Positions 1 through 8,751 of a DNA stretch of 64,000 bases are shown here, one piece after another. The notes below the pieces were generated by a model that saw nothing but the letters and a program-made list of their open reading frames with translations, was not told the origin of the DNA and made no database searches. The stretch comes from Glycomyces algeriensis (GTDB lineage Bacteria; Actinomycetota; Actinomycetes; Mycobacteriales; Micromonosporaceae), in contig NZ_JAPZVR010000004.1 in assembly GCF_027622855.1 (NCBI RefSeq), positions 190,021 through 254,020 of the forward strand. The letters run 5' to 3'. The translations under genes were made by a program, and so were the position numbers. Numbering within the stretch: position 1 is the stretch's first letter; each line of letters opens with the position of its first letter.

Positions 1-504
1 CGTCTGCGAGAGCCACACGACCTTCGCGGGGTCGCGCACCACGACCTGGTCGACCGAGTCGGGGCCGTCCACGAGCTGGATGTGCTCGGGCGCCTCGCCG
101 GAGGTCCCGATGACCTCCTCGTGGCCCTCGTGGCCGATGAGCAGGATGTCGAAGTCCTCCTCGGCGTACCGCACGGCCTCCTTGTGCACCTTCGTCACCA
201 GGGGGCACGTCGCGTCGATCGCCTTCAGGCCGCGCTCGGCCGCCTGGTCGTGGACCTCGGGCGCCACGCCGTGCGCCGAGAAGACCACCACCGAACCCGG
301 CGGCACCTCCTCGTTCTCCTCGACAAACACCGCGCCCTTGCCGGCGAGGGTCTCCACCACATGCCGGTTGTGCACGATCTCCTTGCGCACGTACACGGGA
401 GCGCCGTACAGCTCCAGCGCCTTCTCGACGGTCACCACGGCCCGGTCCACGCCCGCGCAGTACCCGCGCGGCTTGGCCAACAACACTCGCTTCGGGTCTG
501 CCAC
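1..504 (-). CDS. ispH: 4-hydroxy-3-methylbut-2-enyl diphosphate reductase IspH, 3' end off window
   Basis: Last enzyme of the MEP isoprenoid pathway; an Fe-S enzyme that reduces HMBPP to IPP and DMAPP in the cytosol. Only the first 168 codons are present. Two of the three conserved cluster cysteines are visible, Cys16 in [11 protein letters not shown] and Cys100 in ATCPLV, with conserved His45 (EIVHN) and His78 (SAHGV). The start is GTG at 504, just after the invariant N-terminal region. A TACCAT hexamer ends 6 nt upstream, which suggests a leaderless mRNA. It is divergent from xseA, a pairing also seen in other actinobacteria. The family assignment is secure; the C-terminal third cannot be judged. 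Confidence 0.95.
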   Translation of the reverse strand, partial: MADPKRVLLAKPRGYCAGVDRAVVTVEKALELYGAPVYVRKEIVHNRHVVETLAGKGAVFVEENEEVPPGSVVVFSAHGVAPEVHDQAAERGLKAIDATCPLVTKVHKEAVRYAEEDFDILLIGHEGHEEVIGTSGEAPEHIQLVDGPDSVDQVVVRDPAKVVWLSQT

Positions 505-560
505 GCCTCGATGGTATCCGGCCGCCCGGTTTCGTCACACCCTGCAGTTAGTCTGGCCAC
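505..560. promoter_or_regulatory. Divergent ispH/xseA promoter region with two leaderless-type -10 boxes
   Basis: This 56-bp intergenic region carries TACCAT on the minus strand (516 to 511), 6 nt before the ispH GTG, and TAGTCT on the plus strand (549-554), 6 nt before the xseA GTG. Neither gene has a purine-rich ribosome-binding site. The placement is seen directly; promoter function is inferred. Confidence 0.5.
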
Positions 561-1907
561 GTGACCGACGCAGCGAGCAGCGCCACCGACAGCACCTCGG
601 AACGTCCCGGCACCCCGGAGCAGCCGGGCGCCTCGGACCGGTCCGGCCCCGCCGCGGGGCAGGGCGCGGCGAAACCGGGCGCCACCGGGCCGGGCGTGCC
701 GATGAGCGCCGAGAACCCGTGGCCGCTGCGGGTCGTCTCGAAGAAGATCGGCGACTGGCTCGCCCGCCTCGGCGAGGTGTGGACCGAAGGCCAGATCACC
801 GAGATCAGCCACCGCGGCCGCACCGTCTACCTGACGCTCCGCGACCCGTCCGCCGAGGTCTCGATGCGGGTCGTCGACTTCACCGGCGCCGTCGCCGCCT
901 GCGACCCGCCGCTGCGCGACGGCGCGCAGGTCGTCATCCGCGCCCAGGCCCAGTGGTGGGACAAGAACGGCTCCCTCTCGCTGCATGTGCGCGAGATCCG
1001 CCAGGTCGGCCTCGGCGAGCTCCTCGCCCGCCTCGAACGCCTCAAGAAGCTGCTCGCCGCAGAAGGCCTGTTCGCGGCCGAGCGCAAGAAGCCGCTTCCC
1101 TTCCTGCCCTACCGGATCGGGCTCATCACCGGCCGCGCCTCCGATGCGATGCGCGACGTCCTGAAGAATGCCAAGGCCCGCCTGCCGTCCGCCGACTTCG
1201 AGGTCCGCGAGGTCGCCGTCCAGGGGCCGCGCGCGGTCACTGAGGTGTGCGCGGCGCTGGCCGAGCTCGACCGGGACCCTGACGTGGAGGTCATCGTGAT
1301 CGCCCGCGGCGGCGGCTCGATGGAGGACCTGCTGCCGTTCTCGGACGAGACCCTGTGCCGTGCGGTCGCCGAGGCGGTGACGCCCGTGGTCTCCGCGATC
1401 GGGCACGAACCGGACACGCCGATCCTCGACTACGTGGCCGACTGGCGCGCTTCGACCCCCACCGAGGCCGGCAAGAAAGTGGTCCCCGACCTCGCCGAGG
1501 AGCAGCGCGGCCTGAACATCAGCCGCACCCGGCTGCGCCAGGCGCTCAATGCGATGCTGACCCGCGAGACGGACGGGCTCGCGGCGATGCGCGCCCGCCC
1601 GGTGCTGGCGCGGCCGGAGACGATGCTGGAGGCGCGCGGCGAAGTGGTCGCGAACCTGACCCACCGCATGCGCGCCCGCGTCGACTCGCGGCTCGAGCGG
1701 TCGACGGACGAGCTGGAGCATCTGCGGGCGCGCCTGCGGTCGTTGTCGCCGCAGTCGACGCTCGACCGCGGCTACGCGATCGTCACCGACACCGAGACCG
1801 GTGCGGTGCTGCGGGAAGCGGCCGATGCGGGCGAAGCGATCGAAGTGCGGCTGGCGGCGGGATCGCTGCGGGCCGCTGTCGTGCACACGAGGGAGGACGA
1901 GCAGTGA
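561..1907 (+). CDS. xseA: Exodeoxyribonuclease VII large subunit
   Basis: Catalytic subunit of exonuclease VII, which degrades single-stranded DNA to oligonucleotides in repair. At 448 residues it has the usual length. A Pro/Ala/Gly-rich N-terminal extension of about 50 residues precedes the OB-fold (ENPWPLRVVSKKIGDW, then VWTEGQITEIS). The nuclease core includes the conserved IARGGGSMEDLLPFSDE and SAIGHEPDTPILDYVAD segments, and the C-terminus has the typical LDRGYAIV motif. The GTG start at 561 is favoured by a TAGTCT hexamer 6 nt upstream (likely leaderless). Its stop overlaps the xseB start by 4 nt, so the two are translationally coupled. Confidence 0.95.
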   Translation: MTDAASSATDSTSERPGTPEQPGASDRSGPAAGQGAAKPGATGPGVPMSAENPWPLRVVSKKIGDWLARLGEVWTEGQITEISHRGRTVYLTLRDPSAEVSMRVVDFTGAVAACDPPLRDGAQVVIRAQAQWWDKNGSLSLHVREIRQVGLGELLARLERLKKLLAAEGLFAAERKKPLPFLPYRIGLITGRASDAMRDVLKNAKARLPSADFEVREVAVQGPRAVTEVCAALAELDRDPDVEVIVIARGGGSMEDLLPFSDETLCRAVAEAVTPVVSAIGHEPDTPILDYVADWRASTPTEAGKKVVPDLAEEQRGLNISRTRLRQALNAMLTRETDGLAAMRARPVLARPETMLEARGEVVANLTHRMRARVDSRLERSTDELEHLRARLRSLSPQSTLDRGYAIVTDTETGAVLREAADAGEAIEVRLAAGSLRAAVVHTREDEQ

Positions 1908-2107
1908 GCGACAAGTTGAGTTACGAAGAGGCCCGGGCGGAACTGGTGGCCACGGTCGAACGGCTTGAGGCCGGCGGCGCCACCCTGGAGGAGTCGCTCG
2001 CGCTGTGGGAGCGAGGCGAGAAGCTCGCCGACCTGTGCCAGTCGCACCTCGAGGGCGCACGGGAGCGGCTGAAGGCCCGCACGGAGCCGGAAGCCGACGA
2101 GGACTGA
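1904..2107 (+). CDS. xseB: Exodeoxyribonuclease VII small subunit
   Basis: Small helical subunit that binds several-fold to XseA to form active exonuclease VII. The 67 residues contain the family signature: LSYEEARAEL, a VERLEAGG segment, then LEESLALWERGEKLADLCQ. The GTG start lies in a GTGA overlap with the xseA stop, the usual arrangement for this pair. The acidic C-terminal tail (EPEADED) is unremarkable. Confidence 0.95.
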   Translation: MSDKLSYEEARAELVATVERLEAGGATLEESLALWERGEKLADLCQSHLEGARERLKARTEPEADED

Positions 2108-2297
2108 GCCGAACGGGGCGCCGCGCCGAAGGCCGCGGGAATCGGCCTCGGGTCCCTCGCGGACGGCGTACGCCGGGGCGCCGCAATGCCCCGCCGTTAA
2201 CGCCGCATTTTCGGCATCAGCCTTCAAAACGGACACGCTGGGGTCCCCCGATTCCATGCTGGCTCGGGGGTACGACACCGTCGCGGGTAACGCTTCG

Positions 2298-3005
2298 CTA
2301 AGCGCCCGCGGCCTCGGCCACGCCTTCCGCCAGTTCGGGGAGGTCGCCGACGCCGTCGGGTTCGGCGCTGAGGACGACGGTCTCGCCGCCGATCTCGGCC
2401 ACCCAGGTCTCGCCGTTGTCCGACTCGTATGCGGCCCATTGGATCCCGGCCGACTCGACCGAGCTGCCAGCGCCGGAGAGGTTCTCGTTCACGTCGAGGG
2501 CCGTGCCGTTGGTCTCCGAGAGCTGCAGGCCGTTGCCCTCCGGCGAGTAGTAGCCGGTGCGGAGCGTGACGGTCTCGCCCTCGACCGCGAGGTCGGTCGA
2601 GATCGCCTTCCACTCGCCGCCGAGCTCCGGCTCGATCACCGCGAGGCCGAGGCTCGCCGCCGTGGAGTAGTTCGCGCTCGTGTCGACCACGCTGACCTGC
2701 CGGTCCGCGGCGAGCCACTGCCAGCCGACGTAGAACAGGCCGATCGGCACCAGCAGCACCGCCATCGACATCGCCATGTCGCGCATCCGCCGCTGCTTCG
2801 GGCGCGCGGACTTGGCCGCGGTGGCGTTCGCGACGGCCTCGTTCTCGACCTCGTCGCGCTCGACACCCGGAGCCGGTGCCTCGGCAGTGCCTTCAGCGGA
2901 ACCGCCCTCAGCAGTGCCGCTTTCAACAGTGCCGCCTTCAACAGCACTGCCGTCGACAGCGCCGCCCGCGACCCCGGCTTCGACCTTGACCTCTTCGGTG
3001 GACAT
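2298..3005 (-). CDS. DUF4245 domain membrane-anchored protein
   Basis: Function unknown. The 235-residue product has an acidic, low-complexity N-terminus (residues 1-50, with repeated VEGGTVESG/AEGGSAEG blocks encoded by imperfect 15-18 bp DNA repeats at about 2886-2970). One transmembrane helix follows (about residues 77-97, MAMSMAVLLVPIGLFYVGW), then an extracytoplasmic DUF4245 domain of about 135 residues. The ATG at 3005 is preceded by AGGATGGAG. The family sits near xseAB in other actinobacteria (Rv1100 in Mycobacterium tuberculosis), which matches this context. It is convergent with xseB. Confidence 0.8.
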   Translation of the reverse strand: MSTEEVKVEAGVAGGAVDGSAVEGGTVESGTAEGGSAEGTAEAPAPGVERDEVENEAVANATAAKSARPKQRRMRDMAMSMAVLLVPIGLFYVGWQWLAADRQVSVVDTSANYSTAASLGLAVIEPELGGEWKAISTDLAVEGETVTLRTGYYSPEGNGLQLSETNGTALDVNENLSGAGSSVESAGIQWAAYESDNGETWVAEIGGETVVLSAEPDGVGDLPELAEGVAEAAGA

Positions 3006-3221
3006 GACTCCATCCTGAACGACCGCCCTGCCGCCCGCCGCACCGCCCCGTCCCGGCGTGGCCCACGAATCCCACACCCCAATCCGGCGCGACGAGACCT
3101 CCAAGCCCTCGCAACCCGGACGCGCCCGCCCACCCCGACGCGAATCCGACTTCCAGGCCGTCGGCGCCCTGCAATACCCTCTCCGCAGCGGCACCCGCGC
3201 GCCCGACGGAAGGAGCCACCA

Positions 3222-4118
3222 TTGATCCTCGTGGCAGGCGAGAACATCATCGACCTCGTCCCAGCTCCCGGCGGCCAGCTCCGCCCGACCTGCGGCGGCG
3301 GACCCGCCAACACCGCCGTCTCGCTCGCCCGGCGCGGGATCCCGACCGCGCTCGTCGGCGCCGTCGGCGGCGACCACTTCGGCCGCCAGGCCTGGCGTCG
3401 CCACATCGCGGCGGGCGTGCGCCGCGACTGGCTGCTCCGCACCGACCTGCCCTCCACCCTCGGCCTCGCGATCGTCCACGAGGACGGCAGCGCCGACTAC
3501 GACTACTGGACGACCGGCACCGCCGACTTCGCCTGGGACGGCCGCCCCCTCCCCAAACCGGACCCGGCCCGCGTCGACCTCATCCACTTCGGCTCCCTCG
3601 CCGCCTACCTCGAGCCCTCCGCCCGCGCCATCGAGCACTGGGTGAACCGCGCGCGGCGCGCCGTCCCGATTTCCTTCGATCCGAACATCCGCCTCAGCGC
3701 CATGGGCGAGCACGCCAAAGTCCTCGAACGCACCGAGCGCCTGGTCGGCCTCGCGACCCTAGTGCGCGTCTCGGAACGCGACCTCGCCCAGCTCTACCCG
3801 GGCACCGCCGTCGAGGAGATCGCCCGCAAATGGCTCGGGGAGGGCCCCGAACTCGTGGTCGTGACACTCGGCGACGCCGGCTCAGTGGCGTTCCACCGCA
3901 ACCACACCACCGAGATGACGGCCCCGCCGGTCGACGTCGTGGACTCGATCGGCGCGGGCGACGCGTTCACCTCCGGGCTCATCGGCTGGCTCACCTCGGC
4001 GGGCTGGATGCGCCGTGACCGGCTCCCCGCCTGGGGCAACCAGGCCGTGGTCGCCGCGGCCCTGCGCTACGCGAGCCAGGTCGCCGCTCAGGCGTGCACT
4101 GTCCCCGGCGCGCCGTGA
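3222..4118 (+). CDS. PfkB-family carbohydrate kinase
   Basis: Ribokinase-fold sugar kinase, probably acting on fructose or a related sugar. The 298 residues start with the family pattern GENIIDLVP, then CGGGPANTAVSLARRG (substrate-binding glycines). Near the C-terminus is the PfkB signature 2, DSIGAGDAFTSGL, whose Asp is the catalytic base of the family. The TTG start at 3222 is chosen because GGAAGGAG lies just upstream and the homologous region begins immediately after it; the open frame upstream has no family similarity. Substrate cannot be set from sequence. It is 53 nt upstream of egtD with no obvious functional link. Confidence 0.88.
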   Translation: MILVAGENIIDLVPAPGGQLRPTCGGGPANTAVSLARRGIPTALVGAVGGDHFGRQAWRRHIAAGVRRDWLLRTDLPSTLGLAIVHEDGSADYDYWTTGTADFAWDGRPLPKPDPARVDLIHFGSLAAYLEPSARAIEHWVNRARRAVPISFDPNIRLSAMGEHAKVLERTERLVGLATLVRVSERDLAQLYPGTAVEEIARKWLGEGPELVVVTLGDAGSVAFHRNHTTEMTAPPVDVVDSIGAGDAFTSGLIGWLTSAGWMRRDRLPAWGNQAVVAAALRYASQVAAQACTVPGAP

Positions 4119-4171
4119 CGCCCTGCGTTCACTGAGGCGAAACACGCCTCCAGTCGACATAAGATCGTGGT

Positions 4172-5152
4172 GTGCCCGCACCCGAACTGCGCATCTGCCT
4201 CGACGTGTCCGACCTCGACGCGTCGCTGCAGAGCGACGTCCGGCGGGGCCTCACCGCGCACCCCAAGCACCTGCCCATGCGCCTGCACTACGACGGCCGC
4301 GGTTCGACGCTCTTCGGCGAGCTCACCCGCCAGCCCGAGTACTACCAGACGCGCAGCGAGCGGGCGGTCCTCCACGACCGGGCCGCGGAGATCGCGGACG
4401 CGCTCGGCCCCGAACCGGTCTCCGTGATCGAGCTCGGCGCGGGCCGGGCCGAGAAGATCCGGCCGCTCCTCGGCGCGCTCGCGTCGGCCGGCCGCCTCGA
4501 CGCGTTCTGGCCGTTCGACGTGGCCGAGGGCGAGGTCCGGGACGTGCTCCTCGAACTGGCCACCGCCTACCCGAACGCGCACCTCGGCGGCATCATCGGC
4601 GACTTCACCCGCCACCTCGCGCACCTGCCCGACCACCACGACATGCGGCTCGTCGCGTTCCTCGGCGGCACCTTCGGGAACTTCACCGCCATGGAGCGCA
4701 GCGAGTTCCTGGGCGACCTGCGCGAGTCCCTGCGCCCCGGCGACTGGTTCCTGCTCGGCGCGGACCTCGTCAAGGACCCCGAGGTGATCCTCGCGGCCTA
4801 CAACGACGCCGCGGGTGTCACCGCCGAGTTCAACCGGCACGTCCTGTACGTCCTCAACCACCGCCTCGACGCCGATTTCGAACCCGACAACTTCGAGCAC
4901 ATCGCCCTGTGGGACAACGACACCGCGACCATCGACATGCGCCTGCGCGCCATGAAGCCGATGAAAGTGGACGTCGCGGCGCTCGCGATCGACATCGCGT
5001 TCAGCGTCGGCGAGGAGATCCACACCGGCATCTCCACCAAGTTCCAGCCCGGCGAGCTCCAGAACCAGCTCCAGGCCAGCGGATTCGAGACGACCCGCTG
5101 CTGGACCGACGAGCACGGCTACATGGGCGTGTTCCTCGCCCGCGCGATCTAG
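4172..5152 (+). CDS. egtD: L-histidine N-alpha-methyltransferase EgtD
   Basis: SAM-dependent enzyme that trimethylates histidine to hercynine, the first step of ergothioneine synthesis. The 326 residues carry family landmarks: YDGRGSTLFGELTRQPEYYQTRSE near the N-terminus, the SAM loop SVIELGAGRAEKIRPLL, FLGGTFGNF, and a C-terminal TDEHGYMGVFLAR. The GTG at 4172 follows TAAGAT by 6 nt, so the mRNA is probably leaderless. The usual partners egtA, egtB, egtC and egtE are not beside it; the neighbours are a sugar kinase and a phosphatase. They could lie elsewhere or be absent. Confidence 0.9.
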   Translation: MPAPELRICLDVSDLDASLQSDVRRGLTAHPKHLPMRLHYDGRGSTLFGELTRQPEYYQTRSERAVLHDRAAEIADALGPEPVSVIELGAGRAEKIRPLLGALASAGRLDAFWPFDVAEGEVRDVLLELATAYPNAHLGGIIGDFTRHLAHLPDHHDMRLVAFLGGTFGNFTAMERSEFLGDLRESLRPGDWFLLGADLVKDPEVILAAYNDAAGVTAEFNRHVLYVLNHRLDADFEPDNFEHIALWDNDTATIDMRLRAMKPMKVDVAALAIDIAFSVGEEIHTGISTKFQPGELQNQLQASGFETTRCWTDEHGYMGVFLARAI

Positions 5153-5188
5153 GGGTCTTCGGGGCCGGGCCGGATTAAGGTGGTCGGC

Positions 5189-5785
5189 ATGGGAGAGATC
5201 GTGCTCATCCGCCACGGCGAGACCACCTGGTCCGCGTCGGGCCAGCATACGTCCGTCACCGACCTCGACCTCACCGAGAACGGTGTGGCCCAAGCGAAAG
5301 CACTCGCACCGCTGCTCGCCGGACGCGAGTTCACCGCGGTCTGGTCGAGCCCGCGCAAACGGGCGCTCGTCACCGCCGACCTGGCGGGCCTCGCGGTCAC
5401 CGCCGTCATCCCCGACCTCGCCGAATGGGGCTACGGCGACTACGAGGGGCGCACCAGCGAGGACATCCAGGCCGAGAACCCCGACTGGTCGCTCTGGACC
5501 GACGGCGGCAAGGGCTCCGGCGGCGAGACGGCCGAGGAGGTCTCCGCCCGCCTCGACCGCGCCCTCGCCGAAGCGGAAGCGCTCCTCGAGCACGGCGACG
5601 TCGCGTTCATCGCCCACGGCCACAGCCTCCGCGTCGCCGCGGCCCGCTGGCTCGGCAGGCCGGCCCGCGACGGCCGCGAGTTCAAGATCGACACCGCCTC
5701 GATCGCCGCGCTCGGCTACGAGCACGGGCACCACGCGATCACACTGTGGAACCTCACGCCGGCGGCCGCGACCGGCGAGTGGTGA
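5189..5785 (+). CDS. Histidine phosphatase (phosphoglycerate mutase-like) family protein
   Basis: Cytosolic phosphatase of the branch-1 histidine phosphatase superfamily. The 198 residues show the LIRHGETTWSASGQH catalytic motif with the phospho-accepting His, a second-site Arg (SSPRKRALVTADL), and AHGHSLRV with the second catalytic His. A GTG lies 9 nt upstream in frame, but I prefer the ATG at 5189, because TAAGGT (5176-5181) sits 7 nt before it. The substrate is unknown; relatives act on phosphosugars, acid phosphate esters or cobalamin intermediates. It is 36 nt after egtD and probably has its own promoter. Confidence 0.88.
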   Translation: MGEIVLIRHGETTWSASGQHTSVTDLDLTENGVAQAKALAPLLAGREFTAVWSSPRKRALVTADLAGLAVTAVIPDLAEWGYGDYEGRTSEDIQAENPDWSLWTDGGKGSGGETAEEVSARLDRALAEAEALLEHGDVAFIAHGHSLRVAAARWLGRPARDGREFKIDTASIAALGYEHGHHAITLWNLTPAAATGEW

Positions 5786-5995
5786 CACCGCCTAAATGAC
5801 GCTGTCCCCCAAGGGGTTCGGTCAAACGGCTCGCAGCTCCCCGCCTGGGTGAGCCGGATGCGCGAATCGCCGGTACCCAAGGAGTGCGGCCGCGGTGAAG
5901 TTCACCCGGAACGCCGGCGCCCGCCTGGTCGCGTCCCGCGCCGACGCCGGCTTTCGGGTGAGCGCGTCAGGGTTCGAGGTGACGACCGCAGTCGG

Positions 5996-6829
5996 TCAGG
6001 GCCGCCAGATGACGACGCCGGTGGACACTTCGCGCTCGGAGAACCGGCCGTCGGGCGCGGCGTCGTCCAGGAGGGCCCGCAGCTCGGTCTCGAAGGCGGG
6101 CAGGCGCTCCCCGAACAGGTGCGGGGCCGAACTCGACAGTGAGAACACCGCCGAGACCACCGCGTCGACACTGCGGTCGAAGACCCGGCCGTCGTCGACC
6201 TGGATGCGGGTGACCTTGGTGTACCCGGCTCCCCGCATGACCTCCTCTTCGCCGCCCGCGGTGCCGCCCGGCAGGTAGCCCTGTCCGGCGCGGCGGACCG
6301 GCCCGAGGTAGGCGGCGACCAGTTCGCCGATGCGGTCCCAGGGCGGTGCCGGGTGGGGCAGCGAATCGACCTCGGCGCCGCGGTGCGTGGTGGCGCCGAC
6401 GTGGATCCAGAACCCGTCGGGTTCGAGCAGGTCGCGGACGCGGCGGGCCACGAGGGGACGGTCCATCCAGTGGAAGGACTGCGCGAAGGCGACGACCTTG
6501 AAGGCGCCCAGGTCATCTGGCAGTGCTTCGGCGCGCAGCCGCCGCCATTCGACGTCGGCGAGCCCGGCTTCCTCGGCCCGCCTGGCGGCTTCGGCGAGCA
6601 TGCCCGCGTCCGGGTCGACGCCCACAGTGGAGGCGAAAAGCGGGGCGAGCAGCAGCGTCAGCGAGCCCGGGCCGCAGCCGACGTCGAGCAGCCGGCCGGT
6701 GCCGTCGAGCCCCAGCGCATCGCGCACGGCGGCGGCGAGGCCGGACGGATACGGCATCCGACCGACGCTGTAGTGGGCGGCGCTGCCGGCGAAGAGGGTC
6801 TCGTCCCATTCCCAGGCGTCAGCGGTCAT
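5996..6829 (-). CDS. Class I SAM-dependent methyltransferase
   Basis: A 277-residue methyltransferase of the UbiE/methyltransferase-11 type. The SAM motif I, LLDVGCGPGSLTLLL, is near residue 48, followed by the acidic ribose-binding VGVDPDAGML and the motif FAQSFHWMD typical of this subfamily. The ATG at 6829 has only a weak upstream purine tract. The gene is isolated: 210 bp without a gene downstream and a repeat-bearing region upstream. The substrate is unknown. Confidence 0.85.
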   Translation of the reverse strand: MTADAWEWDETLFAGSAAHYSVGRMPYPSGLAAAVRDALGLDGTGRLLDVGCGPGSLTLLLAPLFASTVGVDPDAGMLAEAARRAEEAGLADVEWRRLRAEALPDDLGAFKVVAFAQSFHWMDRPLVARRVRDLLEPDGFWIHVGATTHRGAEVDSLPHPAPPWDRIGELVAAYLGPVRRAGQGYLPGGTAGGEEEVMRGAGYTKVTRIQVDDGRVFDRSVDAVVSAVFSLSSSAPHLFGERLPAFETELRALLDDAAPDGRFSEREVSTGVVIWRP

Positions 6830-6880
6830 CGGAACGGCTCCTGTTTCTCATCGGCGCAGCATCGCCGATCGGCCCCGAGA

Positions 6881-7107
6881 GCGCCAGCGCTTTTCCGGCG
6901 ATCCGCGTTCCGGCGGTGCCCGACAGGTCGCCAGCGAGCGAAGGTGCAGTGGTCGAGTTGCGGGGCGCCAGTGGTCTCCCGGCGATCCGTTTCCGCGCCC
7001 GGAGCCGAGGGCTCGCGGCCGGTTCGCGACGTTCCGTAGCCGGTTCTCGGTCCGAGGTAAGTGCAGCTTCGCGAGCACGGCGCCGGCGCTTTTCCGGCGA
7101 TCCGTGA
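6881..7107. repeat. Degenerate interspersed repeat, about three copies
   Basis: The 360-bp gap between the methyltransferase and the YhhN gene holds no convincing gene. GCGCTTTTCCGGCGATCCG occurs at about 6888-6906 and again at 7087-7105, with a weaker copy around 6972-6990 (TCTCCCGGCGATCCGT). The second and third copies share upstream similarity (GTGCAG...CGGCGCC), suggesting units of about 110 bp. Origin and function are unknown. Confidence 0.5.
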
Positions 7108-7189
7108 TCGATTCGCAGCGCGCCGACGCGTGCAGACAGGGCCTCGACCGACCCCCGGCGGGCGGGCGTTCTGATAAGCTCCGGCACCC

Positions 7190-7891
7190 ATGAACCCTCC
7201 CCTCCTGTTGATCCGCTCGCTCCTGGTGCGCTTCCCGGCGCGCTTCTGGTTGTGGGCCTTCGCGGTCGCCATCGCGGTGGATCTCGCCGCGATCAGCCTC
7301 GCCGGTGTCGGTTTCGACCTCGGCGCGCTCCGCTGGGCGTCCAAGCCCGCGCTGGCGCTCCTGCTGCTCGCCCACCTCATCGTCTCGACCCCGCCCGGCA
7401 TGCGCCCGGCCCGCCTGTTCGGCCTCGGCCTGCTCCTGGCGTGCGCTGCCGACATCGCGCTGCTGGTGGAGGGCGAGCCGGCGTTCCTGGTCGGCATGGG
7501 CCTGTTCGGGCTCATGCAGATCACGTACTTCGCGGTGTTCGTGCGTCTGGCGGCGCTGCCGCTGCGGCGGCGCTTCCTCGCGCCCGCCTGCTATCTCGCG
7601 GTCTGGTTGGGTGCCAACATCGTTCTGTGGCCGCGGCTCGGGGATCTCGCGATTCCGGTCGCGGTGTACAGCCTGCTGCTGGTGGCGATGGCGGCGGAAG
7701 CGGCCGGGCTGAACCGCAAGGCCGCGCTCGGCGGCGCGCTGTTCGTGGTCTCGGACCTGATCCTCGGCCTGGGCGTGGCCGGTGTGGACTTCCCGCTGCA
7801 GTCGCAAGCGGTGATGGCGACGTACGCTGCGGCGCAACTGCTCCTGGTCCTCGGCACCATCAAGGCCCTCCCCCGTAACGCCGCCGCATGA
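7190..7891 (+). CDS. YhhN-family membrane protein (lysoplasmalogenase-like)
   Basis: Integral membrane protein of 233 residues with about eight hydrophobic segments. It has the YhhN pattern: KPALALLLLAHLI, a conserved acidic pair in ACAADIALL, FLVGMGLFGLMQITYFAVF, and a late SDLILGL motif. Characterised relatives hydrolyse the vinyl-ether bond of lysoplasmalogens. The ATG at 7190 lies 9 nt after a TAAGCT hexamer. It overlaps the next gene by 4 nt (ATGA), heading a three-gene operon of membrane proteins. Confidence 0.8.
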   Translation: MNPPLLLIRSLLVRFPARFWLWAFAVAIAVDLAAISLAGVGFDLGALRWASKPALALLLLAHLIVSTPPGMRPARLFGLGLLLACAADIALLVEGEPAFLVGMGLFGLMQITYFAVFVRLAALPLRRRFLAPACYLAVWLGANIVLWPRLGDLAIPVAVYSLLLVAMAAEAAGLNRKAALGGALFVVSDLILGLGVAGVDFPLQSQAVMATYAAAQLLLVLGTIKALPRNAAA

Positions 7892-8508
7892 GCTCGCTGG
7901 TCAACATCGCCGCGATCCTCGTGTTCGCGTTCCTGGTCTTCGGCGGCGTGATGGTGGCGCTGCGTTTCCTGATCCCCGCTGAGCCGTACCGGCCCGAGCG
8001 CCCGAACCGGTCGCGCACTCGGCGCCGGATGCTCGTCGACCTCGTCGGCGTGCTGGCCGTCATCGCCCTGGTGCAGTTGGCGGTCGAGGTCCGGCTCGCG
8101 TACGGCGCCCCGTTCGGCGAGCGCGCCTATCCCGTGGTGGAGGTGGTCGGGGTCGGCGACTGCGAGCGCGGCCCGCTCGGTTTCGGTGTCGTCCGCTCAT
8201 GCGAGGTGACCGAGTACCAATACACCGCATGGGAACAGGGCCCCGCGCCGTGGTCGGAGGCGATCGAGGTCGTCACGGGCGAGGCCGTCGAACCCGGGGA
8301 TCGGATCGCCCATTACTCGTCCTCCGGATGGACCGACTTCGCGCTCCTCGGCTCCGGCGGCTCCCGCTGGCAGCCGGTGTCCGCTGAGGACCGCCCGAAC
8401 CTGGTGTGGCTGCCGACGGCGACGCTCATTGCTGCGACCGCGCTGTCCGCGGCGCTGCTCAAGCGGTACCCGCGCCGGGTGTCGGGCGGCACTACAGTCG
8501 GGTCATGA
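7888..8508 (+). CDS. Membrane protein of unknown function
   Basis: I do not recognise the family. The 206-residue product has a first transmembrane helix at about residues 8-28, a short basic loop (RPERPNRSRTRRRM), a second helix at about 50-67, and a third near the C-terminus (TLIAATALSAALL). The region between helices two and three is probably extracytoplasmic and contains two cysteines (DCERG and SCEVT) that could pair. It overlaps both neighbours by 4 nt, so it is translationally coupled with the YhhN gene and the next small membrane protein. Confidence 0.75.
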   Translation: MSSLVNIAAILVFAFLVFGGVMVALRFLIPAEPYRPERPNRSRTRRRMLVDLVGVLAVIALVQLAVEVRLAYGAPFGERAYPVVEVVGVGDCERGPLGFGVVRSCEVTEYQYTAWEQGPAPWSEAIEVVTGEAVEPGDRIAHYSSSGWTDFALLGSGGSRWQPVSAEDRPNLVWLPTATLIAATALSAALLKRYPRRVSGGTTVGS

Positions 8509-8747
8509 AACGCGTCTTGTGGCTGCTGGCCTTCGTGATCGGCGGCTTCTTCATCGTCCGGGCCGTGCTCGAGCCGTTCGTGATCGACTTCGGCGACCCG
8601 TCGAGCTACGAGGACGACTGGGGCGGCCCGAGCCTCTTCGGCGTCCTGCTGGTCCACATGGGACCGGGGATCCTCGTGGCCGCCCTCTTCGTGTACGCCC
8701 TCAGGAGGTCCGACCGGCGGCGCGGCCGGAGCACTCCCGAGGGCTGA
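8505..8747 (+). CDS. Small two-helix membrane protein
   Basis: An 80-residue product with hydrophobic helices at about residues 4-22 (LWLLAFVIGGFFIVRAVL) and 45-66, an acidic loop between them, and a basic C-terminus. No family is recognised. The start overlaps the preceding stop (ATGA), marking it as third gene of the YhhN operon. It is convergent with helR, with only 4 bp between the stops. Confidence 0.7.
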   Translation: MKRVLWLLAFVIGGFFIVRAVLEPFVIDFGDPSSYEDDWGGPSLFGVLLVHMGPGILVAALFVYALRRSDRRRGRSTPEG

Positions 8748-8751
8748 CCGT

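Noticed and set aside
2256-3221. PfkB frame extended upstream to 2256
   Set aside because: The extra region overlaps the DUF4245 gene on the other strand. The TTG at 3222 has a strong ribosome-binding site and the kinase fold starts there.
5180-5188. GTG start of the histidine phosphatase at 5180
   Set aside because: It would put the start within 0-2 nt of the TAAGGT hexamer; the ATG at 5189 has the 7-nt distance seen for other genes.
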